Source of the DNA: Sedimentitalea sp042687825
Lineage (GTDB): Bacteria; Pseudomonadota; Alphaproteobacteria; Rhodobacterales; Rhodobacteraceae
Length of the DNA: 64,000 bases
Direction of reading: 5' to 3'
Assembly (NCBI RefSeq): GCF_042687825.1
Contig: NZ_JBHUQE010000006.1
Coordinates: 62,001 to 126,000, forward strand
Part shown: positions 52,778-61,991 of the stretch, piece by piece
How the letters are laid out: each line of letters begins with the position of its first letter
Position numbering within the stretch: the stretch's first letter is position 1
Notes under the pieces: model-generated
Seen by the model: the letters and a program-made list of their open reading frames with translations, nothing else
Databases searched by the model: none
Told to the model about the DNA's origin: nothing
Made by a program: the position numbers and the translations under genes

Positions 52778-54385
52778 ATGTCGAACTACATCAAGCTTAT
52801 CGCGCTTGGTCTCGTCACGCTGGTTGCGATGATCGGGATCAACTATGCGCGTGATACGGCTTACATGGTCCATGCCATCATCGTGATGCTTGTGGCCGGT
52901 GGCCTTTTCCTGTGGACGCTTCGCCGGACCGACGAACACAAAGATGTCGTCGATAATTCGGGCGAATACATGGACGGTGTCATTCGCGCCGGGGTCATCG
53001 CGACATCACTTTGGGGGGTCGTCGGGTTTCTCGTCGGCGTGATCATCGCGTTTCAGCTGGCCTTTCCGCAGCTCAATTTCGAGTGGGCGCAAGGTTATGC
53101 CAATTTCGGACGTCTGCGGCCGCTACATACTTCGGCGGTGATCTTTGCCTTTGGCGGCAACGCCCTGATCGCCACCTCGTTCTATGTCGTCCAGCGCACC
53201 AGCGCGGCGCGCCTGTGGGGCGGAAATCTGGCGTGGTTCGTGTTCTGGGGCTATCAGCTGTTCATCGTGCTGGCCGCGACCGGCTATCTGCTGGGGGCGA
53301 CGCAGTCCAAGGAATACGCCGAACCGGAATGGCATGTCGATCTGTGGCTGACCATTGTCTGGGTCGCTTATCTGCTGATCTTTCTGGGCACCATCATCCG
53401 CCGCAAAGAGCCGCATATCTACGTGGCCAACTGGTTCTATCTGAGTTTCATCGTCACCGTGGCGATGCTGCACCTGATCAACAACATGGCGGTGCCGGTC
53501 TCGTTCTGGGGTTCGCGCTCGATCGCGCTGTTCTCGGGGGTGCAGGACGCCATGACGCAATGGTGGTACGGGCATAACGCCGTGGGCTTCTTCCTGACTG
53601 CCGGCTTCCTGGGCATGATGTACTATTTCGTACCGAAACAGGCGGAACGTCCGGTGTTCAGCTACAAGCTGTCGATCATCCACTTCTGGGCGCTGATCTT
53701 CCTGTATATCTGGGCCGGTCCGCACCACCTGCACTATACCGCGCTGCCGGATTGGGCCGCGACCCTGGGGATGGTGATGTCGATCGTGCTGTGGATGCCC
53801 AGCTGGGGCGGCATGATCAACGGCCTGATGACCCTGTCGGGCGCCTGGGACAAGCTGCGCACCGACCCGGTGATCCGCATGATGGTGATTTCCATCGGGT
53901 TTTACGGCATGTCCACCTTTGAAGGTCCGATGATGTCGATCCGCTCGGTCAACAGCCTCAGCCACTATACCGACTGGACCATCGGCCACGTGCATTCCGG
54001 TGCGCTGGGCTGGAACGGCATGATCACCTTTGGCGCGCTGTACTATCTGGTGCCCGCCCTGTGGAAGCGCGAGCGTCTGTACTCGCTGTCGCTGGTCAGC
54101 TGGCATTTCTGGCTCGCCACGATCGGTATCGTTCTCTATGCGGCATCGATGTGGGTGACCGGCATCATGGAAGGCCTGATGTGGCGCGAAGTGGACGCCA
54201 ACGGCTTCCTCGTGAACTCGTTCGCCGACACCGTGGCAGCCAAGTTCCCGATGTATGTGGTGCGTGGACTGGGGGGGCTGATGTTCCTGACCGGTGCCGT
54301 GATCATGTGCTACAACCTGTACATGACTGTCAGACGAGCGCCGGCCAAAGAGGCCGACCTCTCTGTCGCAGTCCCGGCTGAATAA
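52778..54385 (+). CDS. ccoN: Cytochrome-c oxidase cbb3-type, subunit I
   Basis: The protein has 535 residues and 12 membrane helices. It is the catalytic subunit with heme b and the heme b3-CuB site that reduces O2 with high affinity. Ligand segments seen include RPLHTSAVIFAFGGN (heme b His), WWYGHNAVGFFLTAG, PHHLHYTALPDW (CuB His pair) and GHVHSGALGWN. AAGGGA lies before the ATG. It is the first gene of the ccoNOQP operon. Confidence 0.98.
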   Translation: MSNYIKLIALGLVTLVAMIGINYARDTAYMVHAIIVMLVAGGLFLWTLRRTDEHKDVVDNSGEYMDGVIRAGVIATSLWGVVGFLVGVIIAFQLAFPQLNFEWAQGYANFGRLRPLHTSAVIFAFGGNALIATSFYVVQRTSAARLWGGNLAWFVFWGYQLFIVLAATGYLLGATQSKEYAEPEWHVDLWLTIVWVAYLLIFLGTIIRRKEPHIYVANWFYLSFIVTVAMLHLINNMAVPVSFWGSRSIALFSGVQDAMTQWWYGHNAVGFFLTAGFLGMMYYFVPKQAERPVFSYKLSIIHFWALIFLYIWAGPHHLHYTALPDWAATLGMVMSIVLWMPSWGGMINGLMTLSGAWDKLRTDPVIRMMVISIGFYGMSTFEGPMMSIRSVNSLSHYTDWTIGHVHSGALGWNGMITFGALYYLVPALWKRERLYSLSLVSWHFWLATIGIVLYAASMWVTGIMEGLMWREVDANGFLVNSFADTVAAKFPMYVVRGLGGLMFLTGAVIMCYNLYMTVRRAPAKEADLSVAVPAE

Positions 54386-54399
54386 GGAGGGTTGAAAAC

Positions 54400-55125
54400 A
54401 TGTCAATCCTGGACAAGCACAAGGCCATCGAGACCAACGCAACCCTTCTTCTGGTGCTCAGCTTCTTTGTCGTGACCATCGGCGGTCTGGTACAGATCGC
54501 GCCGCTGTTCTGGCTGGAGAACACCATCGAAAAGGTCGATGGCATGCGACCCTATTCGCCGCTCGAACTGACCGGGCGCGAGATATACATCCGCGAAGGA
54601 TGCTATGTCTGCCACAGCCAGATGATCCGTCCGATGCGCGACGAGGTCGAACGCTATGGCCATTACAGCCTGGCGGCCGAGTCGATGTATGACCACCCGT
54701 TCCAGTGGGGATCGAAACGCACCGGGCCGGATCTGGCCCGTGTCGGTGGCCGGTATTCCGATGAATGGCACGTGGACCACCTGCGCGATCCGCAGTCGGT
54801 GGTGCCGGAATCGGTGATGCCCAAATACGGGTTCCTCGAGCGCAAGCTGATCGAGCCGACCTATATTCGGGATTTGCTGGTGGCCCAGCAAAGGGTCGGC
54901 GTGCCCTATACCGACGACATGCTGGTCAACGCCATGGGGGATTTCCTGGCTCAGGCCGATCCGGACAGCGACTATGACGCCATGCTGGAACGCTATCCGG
55001 GTGCGCAGGTGCGCAACTTTGACGGCCAGCCGGGGATTTCCGAGGCCGATGCGCTGATCGCCTATCTGCAGATGCTGGGCACGCTGGTCGATTTCTCGAC
55101 CTTCACGCCCGACGCAAGCCGCTAG
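54400..55125 (+). CDS. ccoO: Cytochrome-c oxidase cbb3-type, subunit II
   Basis: The protein has 241 residues. An N-terminal membrane anchor (LLLVLSFFVVTIGGLVQIAPLF) is followed by a periplasmic domain with one c-type heme site, GCYVCHSQMIRPM, near residue 68, and a Met ligand likely in PESVMPKYGFL. It passes electrons from CcoP to CcoN. It starts 14 bases after ccoN, with GGAGG upstream. Confidence 0.97.
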   Translation: MSILDKHKAIETNATLLLVLSFFVVTIGGLVQIAPLFWLENTIEKVDGMRPYSPLELTGREIYIREGCYVCHSQMIRPMRDEVERYGHYSLAAESMYDHPFQWGSKRTGPDLARVGGRYSDEWHVDHLRDPQSVVPESVMPKYGFLERKLIEPTYIRDLLVAQQRVGVPYTDDMLVNAMGDFLAQADPDSDYDAMLERYPGAQVRNFDGQPGISEADALIAYLQMLGTLVDFSTFTPDASR

Positions 55126-55134
55126 GAGGGCAAG

Positions 55135-55344
55135 ATGGAAGAATATACTCTCCTGCGTCAGTTTGCGGACAGCTGGATGCTGCTGCTGCTGTTCGCCTTC
55201 TTTGTCGGAGTCGTCCTGTGGGCGTTCCGGCCCGGCGCCAGCAAGACCTACAAGGACACGGCGAACATCCCGTTTCGCCATGATGACAAACCCGCCCCGG
55301 TTGGGGGGGACATTCCCGCCACATCCAAGGAGGCGCGGTCATGA
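55135..55344 (+). CDS. ccoQ: cbb3-type oxidase subunit CcoQ
   Basis: The protein has 69 residues, one membrane helix (SWMLLLLFAFFVGVVLWAF), with the RPG.SKTYKD segment after it typical of CcoQ. It stabilises the oxidase complex, especially under oxygen. It starts 9 bases after ccoO and its stop overlaps the ccoP ATG (ATGA). Confidence 0.93.
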   Translation: MEEYTLLRQFADSWMLLLLFAFFVGVVLWAFRPGASKTYKDTANIPFRHDDKPAPVGGDIPATSKEARS

Positions 55345-56216
55345 GCGACAACGACAGCAACAAGAAGAGCGAACAGGGTCACGGCACGACCGGTCACAGC
55401 TGGGACGGTATCGAGGAATGGGATAACCCCATGCCGCGCTGGTGGTTGTGGTCGTTCTATGCCTGCATCGTCTGGGCGGTGCTCTATACGATTGCCTACC
55501 CGGCCTGGCCGTTGATCAACGGTGCCACCGCCGGCGTTCTGGGCTGGTCCACGCGCGGCGAGGTCGCGGCCGAGATCGCCGCCGTCGAAGAGGCCAATGC
55601 GGCCATCAACGACCGGCTGGCCAGCGCCGAGCTGGGATCGATCGCCGATGACGCCGAACTGGGAACCTATGCGGTCTCGGCCGGCGGCGCGGTGTTCCGT
55701 ACCTGGTGCGCCCAGTGCCACGGTTCTGGCGCGGCGGGGGCCAAGGGCTATCCCAATCTGCTGGACGACGACTGGCTGTGGGGCGGCGATGTCGAGGCCA
55801 TTCACACCACCGTCAGCCATGGTATCCGCAACGAGGACGACGACGACGCGCGCTATTCCGAGATGCCGGCCTTTGGCGCTGATGAAATCCTTGATGGCGA
55901 ACAGATCGACGCGGTGGTGAACTATGTCATGTCGCTGTCGACCACGCCGCCGAATGCGGAACAGGTCGCGGCGGGCGCCGAGATCTTTGCCGACAATTGT
56001 GCGGCCTGCCATGGCGAGGACGCAGGCGGTGACCGCGAACAGGGGGCACCGAACCTGTCCGATGCCATCTGGCTCTATGGTGGCGATTACGACACGCTGG
56101 TCGAAACCGTGACCTACAGCCGCTATGGCGTGATGCCGGCCTGGAGCCAGCGACTGAGCGAGGCCGAGATTCGCGCGGTCACGACCTATGTGCACCAGTT
56201 GGGCGGCGGCGAGTAA
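55341..56216 (+). CDS. ccoP: cbb3-type oxidase diheme subunit III
   Basis: The protein has 291 residues: an N-terminal tail, one membrane helix (about 33-55, WWLWSFYACIVWAVLYTIAYP), and two cytochrome c domains with CAQCH near residue 127 and CAACH near 220. It accepts electrons from cytochrome c and hands them to CcoO. Its ATG overlaps the ccoQ stop by four bases. A hairpin lies 18 bases after the stop. Confidence 0.97.
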   Translation: MSDNDSNKKSEQGHGTTGHSWDGIEEWDNPMPRWWLWSFYACIVWAVLYTIAYPAWPLINGATAGVLGWSTRGEVAAEIAAVEEANAAINDRLASAELGSIADDAELGTYAVSAGGAVFRTWCAQCHGSGAAGAKGYPNLLDDDWLWGGDVEAIHTTVSHGIRNEDDDDARYSEMPAFGADEILDGEQIDAVVNYVMSLSTTPPNAEQVAAGAEIFADNCAACHGEDAGGDREQGAPNLSDAIWLYGGDYDTLVETVTYSRYGVMPAWSQRLSEAEIRAVTTYVHQLGGGE

Positions 56217-56233
56217 CCGCCCCGCATCAGAAA

Positions 56234-56262
56234 CTTCCGGGCGGCCACTGGCAGCCCGGAAG
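56234..56262 (+). terminator. Candidate terminator after ccoNOQP
   Basis: A perfect 9-bp stem (CTTCCGGGC at 56234-56242 with GCCCGGAAG at 56254-56262) lies just after the ccoP stop. No T-run follows, so it may terminate with Rho or protect the 3' end. Confidence 0.5.
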
Positions 56263-56605
56263 CCCGGCACCGGCTTTTCGATCTGTTCGCGCGTATCCTG
56301 AAAAGCTGGTGCCTTTGGTTTTTCCTGATACGGGATGGCCGGGACAAGAACCGGATCGCGGCCTGAACGAAAAATTCCCGATCACAAACCCTGGTCACAC
56401 GCCGGCAGCCCGGATGATGACACCGGCCCGGGTTCACGCGTCAAATCATCGCGGAAACAGGTGTTTATGGCGATTTTCCGGCGTTTTGTTAACCACTTGG
56501 TAGCCGCGTTGACGACAAAGTTTGTCGCGATTTTGCAGAAACCGCTTGCCATGGGCAGGGGCTCGTATATCGGGGTGGACTATAACAATCCGACACGGCA
56601 GGCGC
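56263..56605. other. Intergenic region between ccoP and the desaturase gene
   Basis: About 340 bases without a recognisable gene. One plus-strand frame from ATG 56467 is open and runs into the desaturase start (MAIFRRFVNHLVAALTTKF...); it has no family resemblance I know. The region also contains the palindrome CGACAAAGTTTGTCG at 56513-56527, described separately. Confidence 0.5.
56513..56527. promoter_or_regulatory. 15-base palindrome upstream of the desaturase gene
   Basis: CGACAAAGTTTGTCG is a perfect 15-base dyad about 80 bases before the desaturase ATG, overlapping a TTGACG that could be a -35 element. The shape suits a TetR/FadR-size operator. No regulator gene lies next to it. Confidence 0.4.
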
Positions 56606-57649
56606 ATGAGCATTTCCGATCCCGGCGATCCGCAAGACGCTGGCGCCACCGCGCCGCATGACTGGGTTCGAATCCTGGTCAAATACCGCGAACCGCGGCT
56701 GTCTCGCAGCCTGTTCGAATTGACGGTCAGTCTTGTCCCCTTCCTGCTGCTCTGGGCGTTGGCCTGGTGGTCCCTGTCGGTCAGCTATTGGCTGGCGCTG
56801 GGCATTTCGGTGATCAATGCCGGTTTCCTGGTCCGTCTTTTCGCCATCCAGCATGATTGCGGCCATGGCGCGTTCTTCGAGAACCGCCGGCTCAGCGACT
56901 GGATCGGGCGGATTCTGGGAGTTCTGACACTGACGCCCTATGCCGTTTGGCGGCGCACCCATTCGATGCACCATTCCGCCGCCGGCAATCTGGGCCGCCG
57001 CGGCATTGGCGACGTGCACACGCTGACGGTCGCGGAATACCGCGCGCTGTCGCCCCTGTGGCGATTCCATTATCGCCTGTACCGGCACCCCTTTACCCTG
57101 TTCGGCTTGGGGCCGGGTTATATCTTCTTTCTGCAGAACCGGCTGCCGATCGGTCTGATGACGGCGGGCTGGCGCTATTGGATCAGTGCCATGGGCACCA
57201 ATCTGGCCATCTTCGCCGCCTTGGGAACGATCTATTATTTCGGGGGGCTGGCGCCGTTGTTGCTGGTGTTTCTGCCCACGACCCTCGTTGCCGCCTCGAT
57301 CGGGGTCTGGCTGTTCTATATCCAGCACCAGTTCGAAGAGACCAGTTGGAACCGGGAAGAAGAGTGGCAGTTGCATGACGCCGCCCTGCATGGCAGCTCT
57401 TATTACGACCTGCCCACCGTGCTGCGCTGGTTCACCGCCAATATCGGGGTGCATCACGTGCATCACCTCTACAGCCGCATCCCGTTCTATCGTCTGACCG
57501 AAGTGCTGCGCGATCACGAGGTTTTGACCCGCCTCAATCGCATGACGCTGGCCGAAAGCTTTGCCTGCAGCCGGTTGCACCTGTGGGACGAGAATCGCCG
57601 GCGCCTGCTGTCGTTCCGGCAGGCCACCGCACTTTACGGCGCGCCCTAG
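56606..57649 (+). CDS. Membrane fatty acid desaturase
   Basis: The protein has 347 residues from ATG 56606. Three His boxes are present: HDCGH, RRTHSMHH and, near the end, VHHVHH, which bind a diiron centre. Four or more membrane helices surround them. It belongs to the delta-12-like/acyl-lipid desaturase superfamily and uses O2 to place double bonds in membrane lipids. It lies between ccoNOQP and ccoGHIS, which are usually adjacent. Confidence 0.9.
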   Translation: MSISDPGDPQDAGATAPHDWVRILVKYREPRLSRSLFELTVSLVPFLLLWALAWWSLSVSYWLALGISVINAGFLVRLFAIQHDCGHGAFFENRRLSDWIGRILGVLTLTPYAVWRRTHSMHHSAAGNLGRRGIGDVHTLTVAEYRALSPLWRFHYRLYRHPFTLFGLGPGYIFFLQNRLPIGLMTAGWRYWISAMGTNLAIFAALGTIYYFGGLAPLLLVFLPTTLVAASIGVWLFYIQHQFEETSWNREEEWQLHDAALHGSSYYDLPTVLRWFTANIGVHHVHHLYSRIPFYRLTEVLRDHEVLTRLNRMTLAESFACSRLHLWDENRRRLLSFRQATALYGAP

Positions 57650-57817
57650 CCGGCGCCCGTGAGGCCCCGCGGAACATCGTGACAGACTGACGCGTTGTTT
57701 CGGTTGCGGTTGCCTCTCCCGACCGGCGCGACCATGATCCCCCATGGGGAGGCAGCCCGGGCGCTGCTGCAAGTCCTATGGTGCCATGTCGTAAAACATT
57801 ACTGTCCGATGCCCTTT

Positions 57818-57831
57818 TTGACTCATATCAA
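57818..57831 (+). promoter_or_regulatory. FNR/FnrL box upstream of ccoG
   Basis: TTGACTCATATCAA fits the FNR consensus with one change. At class II spacing the transcript starts near 57866, just downstream of an alternative GTG at 57852 and upstream of the GTG at 57894, which supports the latter as the ccoG start. The 168 bases between the desaturase stop and this box hold no gene. Confidence 0.82.
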
Positions 57832-57893
57832 AGTTTGCATGCGACGCATCTGTGAAAAGTCCCCAGACAAGGCCCATCAACCGGAGTGAGTCC

Positions 57894-59324
57894 GTGAGCA
57901 GTACAGAACCAGCCCCCAGCCTTTTTGCCGCGCGTGAGCCGATCTTTCCGAAACGTGTCTCAGGTCCGTTCCGCAGTCTGAAATGGATCATCCTGGCGGT
58001 GACTTTGGGCATCTATTACATCACGCCCTGGATTCGCTGGGACCGCGGCCCCAGCCTGCCGGATCAGGCGGTGCTGCTGGATCTGGCCAATCGCCGGTTC
58101 TATTTCTTCTGGATCGAGATCTGGCCGCACGAGTTCTATTTTGTCGCCGGTTTGCTGATCATGGCCGGGCTGGGTCTGTTCCTGTTCACGTCGGCACTGG
58201 GCCGGGTCTGGTGCGGCTATGCCTGTCCGCAGACCGTCTGGACCGACCTGTTCATCCTGGTGGAACGCTGGATCGAGGGCGACCGAAACGCCCGCCTGCG
58301 TCTGCACCGGCAGAAAAAGATGGATGCCCGCAAGCTGCGCTTGCGCCTGACGAAATGGATCGTCTGGCTGCTGATCGGGTTGGCCACGGGCGGGGCCTGG
58401 GTGTTCTATTTCGCCGATGCGCCGACCCTGTTGCGCGATCTGCTGACGCTGAACGCCCATCCGGTGGCCTATTCGACTGTCGCGGTCCTGACGGCGACAA
58501 CCTTCTTTTTCGGCGGGTTCGCCCGGGAACAGATCTGTATCTATGCCTGCCCCTGGCCGCGCATCCAGGCCGCGATGATGGACGAGGACACGCTGGTCGT
58601 GGGCTATCGCGAATGGCGCGGCGAGCCGCGCAAGAATTCACCTGCGGTCAAATCCGGCGAAACCCAGGGCGACTGCATCGATTGCATGGCCTGCGTCAAT
58701 GTCTGCCCCGTCGGGATCGACATCCGCGACGGCCAGCAACTGGAATGCATCACCTGTGCACTGTGCATCGACGCCTGCGACGACATAATGGCAAAGATCG
58801 GCAAACCGCGCGGGCTGATCGATTATATGGCGCTGTCCGACGAAACCCGCGAACGCAGCGGCAAGCCGCCGGTCAATATTTGGAAACACATCCTGCGGCC
58901 GCGTACGATCATGTACACCACGCTGTGGTCGCTGGTCGGTATTGGCTTGGTGTTCGCACTGTTCGTCCGGCAGGACATCGAGATGACGGTCGCGCCGATC
59001 CGCAATCCGACTTTTGTCACCTTGTCCGATGGCTCGATCCGCAACACCTATGATGTGCGCCTGCGCAACAAGAACGGCGACCCGCGCCAGTTCCGGCTGA
59101 CCGTGTTCGGTGATCCGACCCTGCGCATCCAACTTGAGGGAACCCCCTATGACTCGCTGCAGGTTCCGGCTGACACGGCCCTGCTTCAGCGTGTATACGT
59201 TGTTTCGCCCGGCCAGTCCGAACCCTCGAAGGCCGAACGCACGGATATCCGGTTTTGGGTCGAGGATCTGAGCAATGGCGACCGGGCCTACAAGGACACG
59301 ACCTTTAACGGCAAGGAGAACTGA
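57894..59324 (+). CDS. ccoG: Cytochrome-c oxidase accessory protein CcoG (polyferredoxin)
   Basis: About 476 residues from GTG 57894, preceded by GGAG at 8 bases. Membrane segments flank CGYACPQTVW and CIYACPWPR Cys motifs. The cytoplasmic 2x4Fe-4S region has CIDCMACVNVCPVG and CITCALCIDACDD. A C-terminal Ig-like FixG domain follows. It is a copper-reducing assembly factor for cbb3 oxidase, known also as RdxB/FixG. First gene of ccoGHIS. Confidence 0.95.
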   Translation: MSSTEPAPSLFAAREPIFPKRVSGPFRSLKWIILAVTLGIYYITPWIRWDRGPSLPDQAVLLDLANRRFYFFWIEIWPHEFYFVAGLLIMAGLGLFLFTSALGRVWCGYACPQTVWTDLFILVERWIEGDRNARLRLHRQKKMDARKLRLRLTKWIVWLLIGLATGGAWVFYFADAPTLLRDLLTLNAHPVAYSTVAVLTATTFFFGGFAREQICIYACPWPRIQAAMMDEDTLVVGYREWRGEPRKNSPAVKSGETQGDCIDCMACVNVCPVGIDIRDGQQLECITCALCIDACDDIMAKIGKPRGLIDYMALSDETRERSGKPPVNIWKHILRPRTIMYTTLWSLVGIGLVFALFVRQDIEMTVAPIRNPTFVTLSDGSIRNTYDVRLRNKNGDPRQFRLTVFGDPTLRIQLEGTPYDSLQVPADTALLQRVYVVSPGQSEPSKAERTDIRFWVEDLSNGDRAYKDTTFNGKEN

Positions 59325-59327
59325 CCG

Positions 59328-59786
59328 ATGGCCCAGCGCGAGTTCACTGGCAAGCATGCAGCGGCCGTGTTCATTGGCGGCTTTGGCGTCATCATCGCGG
59401 TGAATATTGCCCTGGCCTATAGTGCGGTCTCGACCTTTCCGGGGCTCGAGGTCAAGAACTCGTATGTCGCCAGCCAGGAATTCGATGCCCGCCGCAACGC
59501 CCAGCAGGCGCTGGGCTGGTCGGTGCGGGCGGATGCGCGCGACGGGCGGGTGATCCTGTCGATCACCGATGAGCAGGGGGCGCCGGTGAAAGTGGCCAAG
59601 CTGACCGCCGTCCTGGGCCGCGCCACCCATGTCAAAGAGGATTTCGAGCCGGAATTCGTCTTTGACGGCAAGGCCTATGTAGCGCCGGTCGAGCTGGGGG
59701 CCGGCAACTGGAACATCCGGCTTGTGGCGCGCGCGGCAGATGGCACCGAATTCACCCAGCGCGTCATCCTGCACGTTCGGGGCTAG
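59328..59786 (+). CDS. ccoH: FixH/CcoH-type oxidase assembly protein
   Basis: The protein has 152 residues with one N-terminal helix (HAAAVFIGGFGVIIAVNIALAYSAV) and a periplasmic beta-rich domain (GWSVRADARDGRVILSITD, GAGNWNIRLVARAADG). FixH proteins help assemble cbb3 oxidase together with the CcoI copper transporter. It starts 3 bases after ccoG. Confidence 0.9.
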   Translation: MAQREFTGKHAAAVFIGGFGVIIAVNIALAYSAVSTFPGLEVKNSYVASQEFDARRNAQQALGWSVRADARDGRVILSITDEQGAPVKVAKLTAVLGRATHVKEDFEPEFVFDGKAYVAPVELGAGNWNIRLVARAADGTEFTQRVILHVRG

Positions 59787-59792
59787 ACCGCA

Positions 59793-61973
59793 ATGACGGC
59801 GCCCCTGTCCCCTCCGTCCGCGGCGGCCTGTCCGGGCTGCCTGGCGGCACCGGCCGAGATGGTTACCGAACCGCCGAAACAGGCGCGCATCGCCCTGTCC
59901 CTGCCGACGATCCACTGTCAGGCCTGCATCTCGGCGGTCGAGCGCGGCCTGAACGCGCATCCGGGCATTCGCGGCGCGCGGGTGAACCTGACCCTGAAAC
60001 GGGCGATGATCGATGCCGAGGACGGCGTCGATGCGCGCGATCTTGTGGCGTTGCTGGACGAGTTGGGATACGAGGCGCACGAGTTGGACCCCGGCGCGCT
60101 GAGCGCCACCCAGGCCGACCGGGCCGGGCGCGACCTGCTCATTCGGCTGGCGGTGGCCGGGTTCGCCTCGATGAACGTCATGCTGTTGTCGGTCTCGGTC
60201 TGGTCCGGGGCCACGGATGCAACGCGCGACCTTTTCCACTGGATTTCCGCCGCCATCGCTTTGCCGGCCATCGCCTATGCGGCGCAGCCGTTCTTTCGCA
60301 ATGCCTGGGCGGCGCTGAGCGCGCGGCGGCTGAACATGGACGTGCCGATCGTTCTGGCGATTGTTCTGGCGCTGGCGACTTCGCTCTGGGAAACCTCGCT
60401 GTCCGGCGCGCATGCCTATTTCGACGCGGCGCTGACCCTGACCTTTTTCCTGCTGGCCGGGCGCTATCTGGATTTCCGCACCCGCGCGGTGGCCCGGTCG
60501 GCGGCCGAGGAACTGGCGGCGCTCGAGGTGCCACGAGCAATCCGGATTGCCGATGGGCGGGAAAACGAGATAGCGGTGGCTGACCTGAGTGTCGGCGATC
60601 TGGTTCTGGTGCGCCCCGGCGGGCGCATGCCGGTGGATGGCGAGGTCGTGACCGGGCAATCCGAACTGGACCGCTCGCTGCTGACCGGCGAGACGCTGCC
60701 GGTCTTTGCCGGGCCGGGGCAGGCGGTCAGCGCCGGCGAGGTCAACCTGACCGGCCCGCTGACGATAAGGGCCAGTGCCGTGGGGCAGGATACCTCGCTC
60801 CACCGCATGGCCGATCTGGTGGCGATCGCCGAGAGCGGACGCTCGCGCTATACCTCGCTGGCGGATGCGGCGGCCAAGCTTTATGCACCCGGGGTGCATA
60901 TCCTGTCGGCTCTCAGCTTTGTCGGCTGGTATCTGTGGTCCGGCGATTTGCGCGTCGCGCTGAACATCGCTGCCGCCGTTCTGATCATCACCTGTCCCTG
61001 CGCGCTGGGGCTGGCGGTGCCGGCGGTGACGACGGCGGCCTCGGGGCGTTTGTTCCGACGCGGCATGCTGATCAAGCACGCCACCGCGCTGGAGCGTCTG
61101 GCCCAGGTCGACACGGTGGTTTTCGACAAGACCGGCACCCTGACCGCTGGCACACCCGAGCTGACCAACCTGGGCGATTTTTCCCGCAGCGATCTGCGCG
61201 TGGCGCTGGCGCTGGCCGAGGGGTCGGCGCATCCGTTGTCGGTCTCGCTGGCCCGCGCCGCGCGGGCCGCCGGCATCAGACCCGCCGATCTGAGCGATCT
61301 GACCGAAATTCCCGGACACGGCACCGAGGCGAGTCATCAGGGCCGCCGGGTTCGGTTGGGCCGGGCCGCCTGGGTTGGCGCCGAACAGGGCGCGCAGACG
61401 GCTGCCTGGTTGTCTCTGGGCGACGCGCCGGCGCGGCCGTTTCTGTTCTCGGACGCGCTGCGCCCGGGCGCGGCCGAGGCTGTTGCTGCCCTGCAGGCTG
61501 CCGGCAAGACCGTATTGCTGATGTCGGGCGACTCGACCGGCGCGGTCGCGGAACTGGCGGGGCGCCTGAACATCGACAACTGGGTCGCCGAGGCCCTGCC
61601 GCAGGACAAGGCCGCGCGGGTGGCTCAGTTGAATGACGCGGGACACCGGGTGCTGATGGTCGGTGACGGGCTGAACGACACGGCAGCGCTGGCAGCGGCA
61701 CATGTATCGATCTCGCCCGCCAGCGCGCTGGATGCGGCGCGGGTGGCCTCGGATATCGTGCTGCTGGGACAGGACCTGTCGCCAATTGCCGACGCCTGCG
61801 CCACCGCGCAAAAGGCGACCCGGCGGATCCGCGAGAACTTTCGCATTGCGACGGTATATAATATAATCGCGGTGCCTTTGGCGGTGGCCGGTCTGGCAAC
61901 ACCGCTGATCGCCGCGCTGGCGATGTCGACCAGTTCGATCACGGTGTCGCTGAACGCGCTGCGTCTAAGATAA
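59793..61973 (+). CDS. ccoI: Copper-translocating P-type ATPase for cbb3 oxidase
   Basis: The protein has 726 residues. An N-terminal CPGC (C13, C16) and a heavy-metal domain CQAC (C42, C45) precede eight membrane helices. The metal-channel motif TCPCALGLAVPA lies near residue 400, the phosphorylation Asp in FDKTGTLTAG near 445, and GDGLNDTAAL near 620. It exports copper into the periplasm for CuB insertion in CcoN. Cotranscribed with ccoG and ccoH. Confidence 0.95.
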   Translation: MTAPLSPPSAAACPGCLAAPAEMVTEPPKQARIALSLPTIHCQACISAVERGLNAHPGIRGARVNLTLKRAMIDAEDGVDARDLVALLDELGYEAHELDPGALSATQADRAGRDLLIRLAVAGFASMNVMLLSVSVWSGATDATRDLFHWISAAIALPAIAYAAQPFFRNAWAALSARRLNMDVPIVLAIVLALATSLWETSLSGAHAYFDAALTLTFFLLAGRYLDFRTRAVARSAAEELAALEVPRAIRIADGRENEIAVADLSVGDLVLVRPGGRMPVDGEVVTGQSELDRSLLTGETLPVFAGPGQAVSAGEVNLTGPLTIRASAVGQDTSLHRMADLVAIAESGRSRYTSLADAAAKLYAPGVHILSALSFVGWYLWSGDLRVALNIAAAVLIITCPCALGLAVPAVTTAASGRLFRRGMLIKHATALERLAQVDTVVFDKTGTLTAGTPELTNLGDFSRSDLRVALALAEGSAHPLSVSLARAARAAGIRPADLSDLTEIPGHGTEASHQGRRVRLGRAAWVGAEQGAQTAAWLSLGDAPARPFLFSDALRPGAAEAVAALQAAGKTVLLMSGDSTGAVAELAGRLNIDNWVAEALPQDKAARVAQLNDAGHRVLMVGDGLNDTAALAAAHVSISPASALDAARVASDIVLLGQDLSPIADACATAQKATRRIRENFRIATVYNIIAVPLAVAGLATPLIAALAMSTSSITVSLNALRLR

Positions 61974-61991
61974 CCTGTATGAGGTAACGAC

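Noticed and set aside
57852..57893. Upstream GTG as start of ccoG
   Set aside because: It would lie before the transcription start predicted from the FNR box, and it lacks a ribosome site; the GTG at 57894 has GGAG at good spacing and the family-typical N-terminus.
58638..61811. A 1057-codon open frame on the minus strand
   Set aside because: It lies antisense to ccoG, ccoH and ccoI, whose motifs and operon order are certain. It is a product of third-position GC bias.
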